A stretch of 5,284 nt of DNA from Clostridia bacterium (GTDB taxonomy: Bacteria; Bacillota_A; Clostridia; Oscillospirales; CAG-382), in NCBI GenBank assembly GCA_017615235.1, contig JAGAAM010000119.1, positions 1 through 5,284 on the forward strand, given 5' to 3'. The first letter of the stretch is position 1; each line of letters opens with the position of its first letter. Below the pieces are notes generated by a model. That model ran no database searches and was not told the DNA's origin. It worked only from the letters and a program-made list of their open reading frames with translations. Both the position numbers and the translations under genes were made by a program. Below are positions 1 through 5,284 of this stretch, piece after piece.

Positions 1-1
1 C

Positions 2-1048
2 TCCGCACCCTCCGAAGCCGAAAGCGCCGGGCCGGAGGAATCATCCGAACCGGAGCCGGAGATCGTCACGATAACCGTGACGGCGGCGGGCGACTGCGCG
101 CTCGGCACCAATCAGAAGCACACCTATACGAACTCCTTCGACGAAGTATACGATAAAAAGGGAGTGGATTTCTTTTTCGATAACGTGAGGGATATTTTCG
201 TAAACGACGATTTTTCGATAGTGAACCTCGAGTGTTCGCTCACGAACTCCACGGACCTGCAGACGACCTATTATAACTACCGCTACGGCGGAACTTACGC
301 CAAGAAATGGAACCACAAGGGCAAGCCGGAATACATAGGCGTGCTTTCCGGTTCGAGCATCGAGGCGCTCACGCTCGGCAACAACCACAACAAGGATTAC
401 GGCCAGGAAGGGTTCGACGAGACCGTCGAACTGACGGAGGACGCCGGGATTGTATGGGCGTGCGAAGACGTGCTCGGCAGATACGAGGTCAAGGGGATAA
501 AGATCGGCTTCGTATCGGTCAACGCGCGTTACGACGGACAGAAACGCGCCGAAAAATTCCTTAAAGCCGGGATAGAAACGCTTCGCGAAGATTGCGATCT
601 CGTGCTCGCCTGCGTTCACTGGGGCAACGATTACTGGTACAGCATCACCGACGAACAGAAGTCGATAGGCAGGCACTGCATCGACTGGGGCGCGGATATG
701 GTCATCGGAAACCATCCGCACGTCGTTCAGGGCATCCAGCTTTACAAGGGAAAATATATCTGCTACGCCCTGGGCAATTTCTCCTACGGATGCAACAAGA
801 ATCCGAAGGATTACGACTGCATGATCGTCCAGCAGACGTTCACCTTCGTCGACGGAGTGCTTGAGGAGGACGCTGACTTTACCGTCATCCCCTGCCGCAT
901 AAGCAGCGTGGACAGCAAAAACAACTATCAGCCCACCCCCGCGACCGGCGAAAAAGCCGAGGCGATATTTAAAAAGATAAACGATTCGTCTTCTCAGTTC
1001 GGGCTTGCGTTCGACGAAAACGGCAAGCCGTATACGATCGAAAACTGA
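2..1048 (+). CDS. CapA-family (PGA_cap) protein, 5'-truncated
   Basis: The reading frame is open from the left edge, so the true start lies outside the window and 348 residues are visible. The internal GTG at 77 is not a convincing start because the frame continues upstream through a Ser/Pro/Glu-rich stretch (residues about 1-20). Such stretches usually link a signal peptide or lipid anchor to an extracellular domain. The catalytic-like domain begins at ITVTAAGDCALG (about residues 23-35), which carries the Gly-Asp motif that opens CapA domains. It continues with NLE (75-77), GNNH (126-129), VHWG (205-208), GNHPHVVQG (236-244) and ALGNF (256-260), all in the family's usual order. CapA proteins have a metallophosphatase-like fold. 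The founding member takes part in poly-gamma-glutamate capsule synthesis or export, but many clostridial homologues have no established substrate, so a capsule role is not claimed. The protein is probably extracytoplasmic. No capB or capC is visible nearby. The family call is secure; the function is not. Confidence 0.93.
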   Translation, partial: SAPSEAESAGPEESSEPEPEIVTITVTAAGDCALGTNQKHTYTNSFDEVYDKKGVDFFFDNVRDIFVNDDFSIVNLECSLTNSTDLQTTYYNYRYGGTYAKKWNHKGKPEYIGVLSGSSIEALTLGNNHNKDYGQEGFDETVELTEDAGIVWACEDVLGRYEVKGIKIGFVSVNARYDGQKRAEKFLKAGIETLREDCDLVLACVHWGNDYWYSITDEQKSIGRHCIDWGADMVIGNHPHVVQGIQLYKGKYICYALGNFSYGCNKNPKDYDCMIVQQTFTFVDGVLEEDADFTVIPCRISSVDSKNNYQPTPATGEKAEAIFKKINDSSSQFGLAFDENGKPYTIEN

Positions 1049-1063
1049 TTATATTCAACACGC

Positions 1064-1106
1064 AAAAAGCGTCCCGGTCATAATCCGGAACGCTTTTTGT
1101 TTTTTG
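1064..1106. terminator. Hairpin terminator between convergent genes
   Basis: Arms at 1064-1077 and 1085-1098 pair over 14 positions with a single mismatch (C1073 against A1089), around a 7-nt loop. The outer part of the stem is A5/T5. On the plus strand the hairpin runs into a T-rich tail (TTTTTGTTTTTT), which suits termination of the CapA gene 15 nt after its stop. On the minus strand the 3' arm also ends in TTTTT just past the stop of the 281-residue lipoprotein gene at 1110, so it can plausibly serve both genes. Confidence 0.87.
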
Positions 1107-1109
1107 CTT

Positions 1110-1955
1110 TTAATTCGGGTTTATCAGGATATGCAAAAACGTGTTCCCCGCGCTGACGTCGAGCCAGTATGAATAATAAGTGAAATTGTAAAAAGTCATT
1201 TCCACAAGTTTCGGCTTTCCGGCTTTGAGTTCGACGGTCGCGCCGCTATCGTCCCCTAAGTTGTCGTCGCTCTGATAGCTGCTCACGCCGAGGTTTACCG
1301 TTTTATCGACGGCCGACGTCAGTTTCAGAACGATCCTGCTCGGGTTTTCGGGATACTCCCGTTCCGAAACGAGCGTTATGCTTTCGACGTCTATCGTGAC
1401 GTCCGATTCCGCGGCGAAAGTGTGCGTGACGGTTATCTCCCCGGTGGATGACGTATAGGCCGCGGAGTAATAATCGTACGGATAGTAATACCAAGCGTTC
1501 ACGATCAATTCCCGGAAACCTTCGGGGATCGTCATGCCGTAACCCTTGCCGTAGAAACCATCCACGCGCCAGATCGCATCGAACTGCGGATCGATGCGGT
1601 ATATGACCGATCCGGCTTCTATCCAATAAGTCGAAATTTCGACCGGGATTTCTTCGCCGTCGGCTTCGATATCGAATTCCGCGTCGGATACTCCGTCCGT
1701 CAGTTCGCCGTTTTCCGCCATGCCGTTCAGGGAGCTTATAATACTGTGCGCTGTCCCGGAACCGGCGATGCGTTTAAGGCTGATGCGCTTTCCGAAGCTG
1801 GTATTGCTTACTGAGTATATTGTCACGCTCTCGCTTGCGTACGGGATATCCGACGGATCGCCGGAAGCCGCGTGCGGATCATCAGTTACGCCGCAGGAAA
1901 CAAGCGCCGTCAGTGCGAACAAAGAAACGAGGATCAACGCTATGATCTTTTTCAT
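1110..1955 (-). CDS. Putative lipoprotein of unknown function (281 aa)
   Basis: I do not recognise a family. The N-terminus is a lipoprotein signal peptide: Lys2-Lys3, a hydrophobic core at 4-19, then a lipobox-like L-V-S-C with the lipid-accepting Cys at 21. A short Ser/Asp/Pro-rich linker (about 22-42) follows. The mature part, predicted outside the membrane, has alternating hydrophobic and polar segments that look beta-rich. A markedly aromatic patch lies at 154-163 (WYYYPYDYY), and the C-terminal region from about 175 is consistent with an Ig-like or other beta-sandwich fold (inference only). The start is well supported: GGAGG at 1963-1967 sits 7 nt upstream of the ATG. The gene is last in the minus-strand series, 94 bp from the upstream membrane-protein gene, and a small hairpin and an AT tract lie between them. 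It may be the end of that operon or separately transcribed. Real gene: confident. Function: unknown. Confidence 0.85.
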   Translation of the reverse strand: MKKIIALILVSLFALTALVSCGVTDDPHAASGDPSDIPYASESVTIYSVSNTSFGKRISLKRIAGSGTAHSIISSLNGMAENGELTDGVSDAEFDIEADGEEIPVEISTYWIEAGSVIYRIDPQFDAIWRVDGFYGKGYGMTIPEGFRELIVNAWYYYPYDYYSAAYTSSTGEITVTHTFAAESDVTIDVESITLVSEREYPENPSRIVLKLTSAVDKTVNLGVSSYQSDDNLGDDSGATVELKAGKPKLVEMTFYNFTYYSYWLDVSAGNTFLHILINPN

Positions 1956-1962
1956 CTTTTTT

Positions 1963-1968
1963 CCTCCT
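1963..1968 (-). promoter_or_regulatory. Shine-Dalgarno of the 281-aa lipoprotein
   Basis: The minus strand reads AGGAGG here, ending 7 nt before the ATG at 1955. It is a near-perfect anti-16S match and fixes the start. Confidence 0.85.
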
Positions 1969-1980
1969 TATTTGTCGTTC

Positions 1981-1999
1981 AAATATATAAATATATAAA
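1981..1999. repeat. AT-rich tandem 8-mer before the lipoprotein gene
   Basis: AAATATAT occurs twice in tandem (1981-1988, 1989-1996), followed by AAA. The minus strand therefore reads TTTATATATTTATATATTT just upstream of the Shine-Dalgarno. TATATT at 1995-1990 or 1987-1982 could act as a -10 box, but I find no good -35 at 16-18 bp (the best candidates, such as TTATTT, are weak). It may simply be an easily melted tract. Confidence 0.45.
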
Positions 2000-2000
2000 C

Positions 2001-2021
2001 GACGAAATAAAGCATTTCGTC
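2001..2021 (-). terminator. Perfect 8-bp inverted repeat, weak terminator or operator
   Basis: GACGAAAT (2001-2008) and ATTTCGTC (2014-2021) pair perfectly around a 5-nt loop. The hairpin lies 28 bp beyond the stop of the four-helix membrane-protein gene. On the minus strand it is followed by GTTTATATATTT, which is T-rich but not an uninterrupted U run, so it would be a weak or partial terminator. Its position just before the AT tract upstream of the 281-aa lipoprotein would also suit a regulator site. Confidence 0.45.
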
Positions 2022-2049
2022 ACCCATCCGGAAAAACTCAATAATCTTT

Positions 2050-2550
2050 TCATCCGCGCGGTAAAAAGGCGGGATTATCATCGTTTTGCCCCTGATCCGC
2101 CGTACTTTTCTGTTTTCTGATGCTTCCCAATACAAAAGACGCTATGATAGCAGACCACTCTGTCAAGAGAAGCAATACGATAAAGCGCGAGCTTGCCGCG
2201 ACAGGGCCGTCCGGGTAAATATCTTTCGTGATAACTTCAGTTAAGACCAACGCCTGAAAGATCAAAGCGGCCACGACAAGAACGGAGGAAATAATATAAC
2301 AAACTTTTGCACTTTTTCGCGGGTGAAAGAAGAGAAGTTTATACACACTTCTGAACAAAGACAGTTCTTCCAATACTATAGGGAAGATCAGGAAAAGATA
2401 AGCGAGAACAATTAATCTCTTATCGATAGGATCGGACGCTTCGTTTTTAATACCATAGATCGTCCGAACAACGGTTGCGATAAAAGTAACTGCCGTTAAC
2501 GTGACTCCGATCGATATCACGGCGGCTTTGCGCTTTTTTGTTTTGTCCAT
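2050..2550 (-). CDS. Four-helix membrane protein of unknown function (166 aa)
   Basis: I do not recognise a family. A basic N-terminus (MDKTKKRK) precedes four hydrophobic segments at about 9-32, 45-64, 83-106 and 121-144. The loops include PIDKRL (41-46) between helices 1 and 2, and FFHPRKSAK (74-82) between helices 2 and 3. The C-terminal tail is polar (about 145-166, rich in Lys, Gln, Asp and Asn). The basic 2-3 loop, basic N-terminus and basic start of the tail suggest both termini face the cytoplasm. The start is supported by GAGGAG at 2560-2565, 9 nt before the ATG. The gene is far more AT-rich (about 35-37% GC in its central 180 bp by hand count) than carB, DUF2975 or CapA. It lies 109 bp downstream of the 202-aa lipoprotein gene with no obvious promoter between, so read-through is plausible. 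There is no enzymatic motif. Confidence 0.8.
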   Translation of the reverse strand: MDKTKKRKAAVISIGVTLTAVTFIATVVRTIYGIKNEASDPIDKRLIVLAYLFLIFPIVLEELSLFRSVYKLLFFHPRKSAKVCYIISSVLVVAALIFQALVLTEVITKDIYPDGPVAASSRFIVLLLLTEWSAIIASFVLGSIRKQKSTADQGQNDDNPAFLPRG

Positions 2551-2556
2551 ATCGTT

Positions 2557-2659
2557 TTACTCCTCGTTCGTACACGGCGGTTTGAAGGCTGTTTTCGCGC
2601 CATTCTCCGGTTTTTCACTCAGTTCGCGCAGAACGCGCTTTTTGCCTTCGCAGATCGCC
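2557..2659 (-). other. Coding-like tail in an alternative frame between two genes
   Basis: After the stop of the 202-aa lipoprotein, the minus strand stays open in another frame up to a TAA at 2557-2559, six bases before the next start. The stretch translates to a charged sequence ending in CTNEE. About two-thirds of its codons end in G or C, like the neighbouring genes. It has no start codon with a Shine-Dalgarno of its own. It could be the true C-terminus of the lipoprotein lost by a frameshift or sequencing error, or plain intergenic DNA. It is not called as a gene. Confidence 0.3.
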
Positions 2660-3268
2660 TCAGTCGGAACCGATCCGGTGCAGGCGCTCCGGAGAAACGA
2701 CTGCAACGTTTTTGACTTGCTCGCCGTCGAAAACGTAAAGATCGTAAAGCGTTTTTGTGTCGGCACGGTAATAATATACCTCGCAAGGATCCCACATATT
2801 GACGTTAAGCTCGACGAAGACGAAATGATCCTCACCGCAGCGGAATATCTTTACGGCTAAAAAAGCGTGCTCGATCTTATCGACTTCGCCGAGGATCTCG
2901 AGGAGCGTACCGTCGGGCTCGATATTTCTGCCGTCCTTGCCGGTAAGCGCGATCCGAAGGAAGTGAGTACCGTACCCCGATCCGTTACTTTCTGGGATCT
3001 GCAGGCAGTCAAAGGGGACTTCGAAAACCCCGGTCTCCGCGAAAGTGACGGGATCGCATTTCTTCGTGCGTCCGCCGGACGCTATCGCCCAGAACTTCGT
3101 TTCGGGCTCGGGTCCGTCCTCGAAGTCAAAGTCCGGTCCCCTGCAGGTCTCGACGACGATCACCGCCTCTTCGTCGCCGAAATCGGTTTCCCTGTATTGG
3201 ATCCCGCAGGAACAAAGCGAAAGCGCGAATATCGCGGCAAATATCAAAACCGCAAAAACTTTTTTCAT
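2660..3268 (-). CDS. Small lipoprotein of unknown function coupled to the HTH regulator (202 aa)
   Basis: The signal peptide is clear: Lys2-Lys3, hydrophobic core 4-18, lipobox L-C-S-C with the lipidated Cys at 21. The mature region is acidic at its start (ETDFGDEEA, 27-35) and contains Cys at 42, 71, 88, 144 and 162. It ends in an aromatic, beta-like segment (VYYYRADTKTLYDLYVF, 164-180). I do not recognise a family. The start is strongly supported: the ATG overlaps the TGA of the upstream HTH gene as ATGA, and its GAGGAG (3274-3279) lies 5 nt upstream, inside the last codons of that gene. This implies translational coupling and a shared transcript with the DUF2975-HTH pair. The protein is likely anchored on the outer face of the membrane that carries the DUF2975 protein; a direct interaction is inference. 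The C-terminus may be altered, since a coding-like frame continues past the stop. Confidence 0.85.
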   Translation of the reverse strand: MKKVFAVLIFAAIFALSLCSCGIQYRETDFGDEEAVIVVETCRGPDFDFEDGPEPETKFWAIASGGRTKKCDPVTFAETGVFEVPFDCLQIPESNGSGYGTHFLRIALTGKDGRNIEPDGTLLEILGEVDKIEHAFLAVKIFRCGEDHFVFVELNVNMWDPCEVYYYRADTKTLYDLYVFDGEQVKNVAVVSPERLHRIGSD

Positions 3269-3492
3269 TTGTTCTCCTCGCAGTGAGCGCGGTATTCGAG
3301 TATATCGCCGGGCTGACAGTCGAGCGCTTCACACATTTTCGCAAGAGTCGAGACCTTGACGGCTTTCGCTTTTCCGGTTTTAAGTATCGACATATTCGCT
3401 ATGGTGATCCCTACGCGGTCGGAAAGCTCCGTAAGGCTCATTTTTCGCTTCGCGAGCATCACGTCGATATTGAAAACTATATTGCCTTCCAT
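3265..3492 (-). CDS. YozG-like Cro/C1-type (XRE) HTH transcriptional regulator (75 aa)
   Basis: This is a single-domain DNA-binding protein. The HTH core is visible as MSLTELSDRVGIT (about 18-30, scaffold helix and turn) followed by IANMSILKTGK (31-41, recognition helix). STLAKMCEALDCQPGDILEY (48-67) then follows, the hallmark C-terminal part of small Xre/YozG-type regulators. Its length of 75 residues is usual for the family, and there is no ligand or dimerisation domain beyond the fold. The start is supported by GAGGTG at 3498-3503, 5 nt upstream, which overlaps the stop of the DUF2975 gene (3502-3504). Such HTH genes commonly sit directly after a DUF2975 gene in Firmicutes, as here, and probably regulate their own unit. 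The 17-bp dyad at 4047-4063 is a candidate operator (inference). The stop overlaps the lipoprotein start by 4 bp. Confidence 0.95.
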   Translation of the reverse strand: MEGNIVFNIDVMLAKRKMSLTELSDRVGITIANMSILKTGKAKAVKVSTLAKMCEALDCQPGDILEYRAHCEENK

Positions 3493-3501
3493 AACGCCAC
3501 C

Positions 3502-3981
3502 TCAGATCGTGAGATCGGATTCTTCCTGCAGGACGGCGGCTTTGCGGACGAGGTGCGAAAGCGCGGCGGATGCGACGGCGAACGCTATTCCGAAGAATTC
3601 GATAAGGTTGAAGATAAGCACCACGCCGGGATGGTTGAGGTTTGCGATCAGCAGCGCGAGGTTCCCGACGAACACAAATGCGGCGTCGATGACCGCCATA
3701 AGCGCGATGCGTTTCAAATAAACGGCGTTTTTGACGGTGAACGGGCGGTCCTTTCCGATAGAAGTCGCTATCCTCCAGCCGAACACGAGCACGGAGTAGC
3801 AGGGCACGCAGGCTATCCAGCTGAATATGACCCACGGCCAGTAAAATTTCGCAAGCTCCGGCGACGAATCGACTATTTCTTTGCCCCAGAACGGTATGAT
3901 ATAGGCGAACACCGCCGCTCCGCAGATCGCCATCCCTGTTATGACGGCTTTGAGCAATACCGAGATTTTTTTGTGATCCAT
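3502..3981 (-). CDS. DUF2975-family four-helix membrane protein (159 aa)
   Basis: Hydrophobic segments lie at about 10-30, 48-70, 91-113 and 119-144. The sequence carries features typical of the DUF2975 family: GKDRPFTVKNAVYLKRIA (76-93) between helices 2 and 3, and a C-terminal LSHLVRKAAVLQEESDLTI (141-159) that closes on the cytoplasmic side. The length of 159 matches the family's usual 150-170. The family has no established biochemical activity. Its steady pairing with a small XRE regulator suggests a membrane partner that controls or is controlled by that regulator (inference). The start is supported by GGAGGC at 3988-3993, 6 nt before the ATG, and by a consensus promoter just upstream, so this is the first gene of the unit. 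Its stop overlaps the ribosome binding site of the HTH gene, with 9 bp between stop and next start. Confidence 0.93.
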   Translation of the reverse strand: MDHKKISVLLKAVITGMAICGAAVFAYIIPFWGKEIVDSSPELAKFYWPWVIFSWIACVPCYSVLVFGWRIATSIGKDRPFTVKNAVYLKRIALMAVIDAAFVFVGNLALLIANLNHPGVVLIFNLIEFFGIAFAVASAALSHLVRKAAVLQEESDLTI

Positions 3982-4010
3982 AAAAATGCCTCCGTTTGTT
4001 ATCTGACTGC

Positions 4011-4039
4011 ATTATAACCCCACTTTTCTCGTTTGTCAA
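4011..4039 (-). promoter_or_regulatory. Perfect-consensus housekeeping promoter of the DUF2975-HTH operon
   Basis: On the minus strand, TTGACA (4039-4034) and TATAAT (4016-4011) are separated by exactly 17 bp, identical to the sigma-70/sigma-A consensus at all twelve positions. The predicted transcription start is near 4004, giving a leader of about 20 nt that holds the Shine-Dalgarno (3988-3993) of the DUF2975 gene. A promoter this strong would normally need a repressor to keep the unit off. Confidence 0.92.
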
Positions 4040-4046
4040 CTATTAT

Positions 4047-4063
4047 TTATCGTTTTACGATAA
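4047..4063. promoter_or_regulatory. 17-bp palindrome, candidate operator
   Basis: TTATCGT (4047-4053) and ACGATAA (4057-4063) are perfect 7-bp inverted arms around TTT. The dyad begins 7 bp upstream of the -35 box and is centred about 51 bp before the predicted transcription start. It has no U-tract in either direction and sits outside the carB terminator, so a protein-binding site is more likely than a hairpin. The HTH regulator encoded in the same unit is the obvious candidate binder; this is inference. Confidence 0.6.
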
Positions 4064-4070
4064 TATGCAC

Positions 4071-4101
4071 AAAATTAAAGCCGCTTATCAAAAGCGGCTT
4101 T
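4071..4101 (-). terminator. Intrinsic terminator of carB
   Basis: AAAGCCGCTT (4077-4086) and AAGCGGCTTT (4092-4101) form a perfect 10-bp stem with a 5-nt loop. On the minus strand it starts 10 nt after the carB stop and runs into TTTAATTTT. It separates carB transcription from the DUF2975 promoter. Confidence 0.9.
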
Positions 4102-4111
4102 GATATAAGTC

Positions 4112-5284
4112 TCACGCTTCATCTATCGTCGAGACCGGGATGGTGAGCTCCTCCAGGACGTCGAGCAGTACGCGGACGGTATCGAGCGAGGTAAAACAGG
4201 TCACGCCGTTTTCGACGGCGCAGTTGCGGATCGCGACTCCGTTTTTGGAATGGACGCCGGAAAGAACGGCGCGGGTGTTTATGACGTAGCAGACTCGGCC
4301 TGCGCGGATGGCGTCGAGTATCTCTGTGCTGCCCTCGTTGAGCTTGCGGAGTATCTTCGCCGGGACGCCGTGCTGTTTGAAATATACGGCGGTGCCTATC
4401 GTCGCCTCGATGCCGAACCCGATGTCGTAAAAACGTTTTATGAGCGGAAGTCCCTCCGCCTTGTCCTCGTCGGCAAGCGAAACGACGACCGTCCCGCCGT
4501 TCGGGAGCGAAAGTCCGGAAGCGACAAGCGCCTTATACATCGCGCGGTGGAGCGTGGAGTCGTAACCTATCGCCTCGCCGGTGGATTTCATTTCCGGCGA
4601 AAGGTAGGAATCCATACCATGGAGCTTGGAGAAGGAAAACGCCGGGGCTTTGACGCAGAAACGCTTTTTTTCGGGAGGATAGACCTGCGTTATGCCCTGT
4701 TCGCGAAGCGATTTTCCGAGCATTACGAAAGTGGCGATATCCGCGATCTGCCAGCCGGTAGATTTTGAAAGGAAGGGCACGGTGCGCGAGGAGCGCGGGT
4801 TGACCTCGATGATATAGACGCTTTCGTCAGGCGCTACGATGAACTGGATGTTGAAAAGCCCTTTTATCCCGATGGCGAGCCCTAATTTTTTCGTGTAGTC
4901 GAGGATCGTCTTTTTTACGTTATCCGATACGCTGAAAGTGGGATAAACGCTTATCGAGTCGCCGGAATGCACGCCGGTGCGCTCGACGAGCTCCATTATC
5001 CCGGGGACGAAGACGTCGGTCCCGTCGCAGACGGCGTCGACTTCAAGCTCCTTGCCGCGGATGTATTTATCGACGAGCACGGGCTTGTCTTCGTCGATCT
5101 CCACTGCGGTCTTTAAATAACTGTGAAGATCGGCTTCCCTGGCGACTATCTGCATCGCCCTGCCGCCGAGGACGAAGCTCGGGCGGACCAGGACCGGATA
5201 ACCGATCTCCCGAGCCGCTCTCAGTCCTTCGTCCACCGAAGTGACCGCGCGTCCCTCCGGCTGGGGGATGCCCAGTTTTAACAG
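4112..5284 (-). CDS. carB: Carbamoyl-phosphate synthase large subunit, C-terminal 390 residues (5' end outside window)
   Basis: This enzyme makes carbamoyl phosphate from bicarbonate, ATP and glutamine-derived ammonia for pyrimidine and arginine synthesis, as a cytoplasmic complex with CarA. The frame is open to the right edge, where KLGIPQPEGRAVTSVDEGL reads straight into the gene, so the GTG at 5236 is internal. About the last third of a roughly 1,070-residue protein is visible. It holds part of the second (carbamate-phosphorylating) ATP-grasp domain. That part carries the family signature YPVLVRPSFVLGGRA (residues 29-43 of the fragment), the metal/ATP-binding IIEVNPRSSRTVPF (158-171), and KAPAFSFSKL (212-221). 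The C-terminal MGS-like regulatory domain starts at about 264 (GTVVVSLADEDKAEG) and includes GIEATIGTA (291-299) and YVINT (333-337). In E. coli this domain binds allosteric effectors. No frameshift or missing motif is seen. carA, if adjacent, would lie to the right of the window. Confidence 0.98.
   Translation of the reverse strand: MLKLGIPQPEGRAVTSVDEGLRAAREIGYPVLVRPSFVLGGRAMQIVAREADLHSYLKTAVEIDEDKPVLVDKYIRGKELEVDAVCDGTDVFVPGIMELVERTGVHSGDSISVYPTFSVSDNVKKTILDYTKKLGLAIGIKGLFNIQFIVAPDESVYIIEVNPRSSRTVPFLSKSTGWQIADIATFVMLGKSLREQGITQVYPPEKKRFCVKAPAFSFSKLHGMDSYLSPEMKSTGEAIGYDSTLHRAMYKALVASGLSLPNGGTVVVSLADEDKAEGLPLIKRFYDIGFGIEATIGTAVYFKQHGVPAKILRKLNEGSTEILDAIRAGRVCYVINTRAVLSGVHSKNGVAIRNCAVENGVTCFTSLDTVRVLLDVLEELTIPVSTIDEA

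Noticed and set aside
41..721. Long open frame on the minus strand opposite the CapA gene (226 codons)
   Set aside because: It is antisense to a gene with all CapA motifs, has no family resemblance or ribosome binding site, and is explained by codon bias in the real frame.
2557..2835. Minus-strand open frame of 92 codons starting inside the 202-aa lipoprotein gene
   Set aside because: Its first half overlaps the better-supported lipoprotein frame, and it has no Shine-Dalgarno and no recognisable domain. Only its tail after 2660 is kept, as a possible frameshift.
2501..3359. Plus-strand frames opposite the 202-aa lipoprotein (starts near 2501, 2867 and 3045)
   Set aside because: All are antisense to a gene with a clear signal peptide, lipobox and coupled start, and none has a ribosome binding site or family match.
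3265..3981. DUF2975-HTH pair as a toxin-antitoxin system
   Set aside because: The two-gene size and overlap invite the idea, but DUF2975 proteins are not known toxins, the regulator gene comes second, and no toxin motif is present.
3283..4017. Plus-strand open frame of 244 codons across the DUF2975 and HTH genes
   Set aside because: It is antisense to two recognisable genes with good ribosome binding sites. Its translation is rich in His, Arg and Asp with no domain, as expected of a shadow frame.
3380..4039. Minus-strand frame of 219 codons overlapping DUF2975
   Set aside because: It lies in a different frame from two well-supported genes, is Arg-rich, and would start inside the -35 box of the promoter.
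4250..4768. Plus-strand frame of 172 codons within carB
   Set aside because: It is antisense to highly conserved carB sequence and has no independent support.
1..5284. tRNA, rRNA, riboswitch, CRISPR array, insertion sequence or attachment site
   Set aside because: No cloverleaf, conserved riboswitch core, spaced direct repeats, transposase motif or flanking duplication was seen. Intergenic gaps are all under 140 bp and are accounted for by terminators, promoter elements or spacers.

Overview
The window looks like chromosome from an uncultured Gram-positive anaerobe of the Clostridia (Oscillospiraceae or Christensenellales-like). This rests on strong GGAGG-type ribosome binding sites, short MKK-type lipoprotein signal peptides, a DUF2975 plus small Cro/C1-HTH gene pair typical of Firmicutes, and a textbook housekeeping promoter. 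No marker gene fixes the taxon, so this is inference. By eye, GC is around 50-60% in most genes and about 35% in one gene.

Layout. A 5'-truncated CapA-family gene occupies 2-1048 on the plus strand. Everything else is on the minus strand. The plus-strand gene meets the first minus-strand gene at a hairpin (1064-1106) that could terminate from both sides. Reading the minus strand in its own direction (right to left): the 3' part of carB (5284-4112) ends in a strong hairpin terminator. A 17-bp palindrome and a perfect-consensus promoter (TTGACA, 17 bp, TATAAT) follow. Next come a four-helix DUF2975 membrane protein (3981-3502), a 75-residue YozG-like HTH regulator (3492-3265), and a small lipoprotein whose start overlaps the regulator's stop as ATGA (3268-2660). 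After a 109-bp gap comes an AT-rich gene for a four-helix membrane protein of unknown function (2550-2050). Last, after a small hairpin and an AT tract, is a 281-residue lipoprotein of unknown function (1955-1110).

How the genes fit together. carB is ordinary pyrimidine/arginine biosynthesis and is insulated from the next unit by its terminator. The DUF2975-HTH-lipoprotein set is compact: the HTH gene's Shine-Dalgarno overlaps the DUF2975 stop, and the lipoprotein's Shine-Dalgarno lies inside the HTH coding region. It is very likely one transcript from the consensus promoter, and a dyad beside the -35 is a natural candidate operator. The two downstream envelope genes may be read through or have their own weak promoters. 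The most interesting object is this membrane protein/regulator/lipoprotein module. The rest is ordinary, and no RNA gene, CRISPR array, insertion sequence or phage gene was seen.
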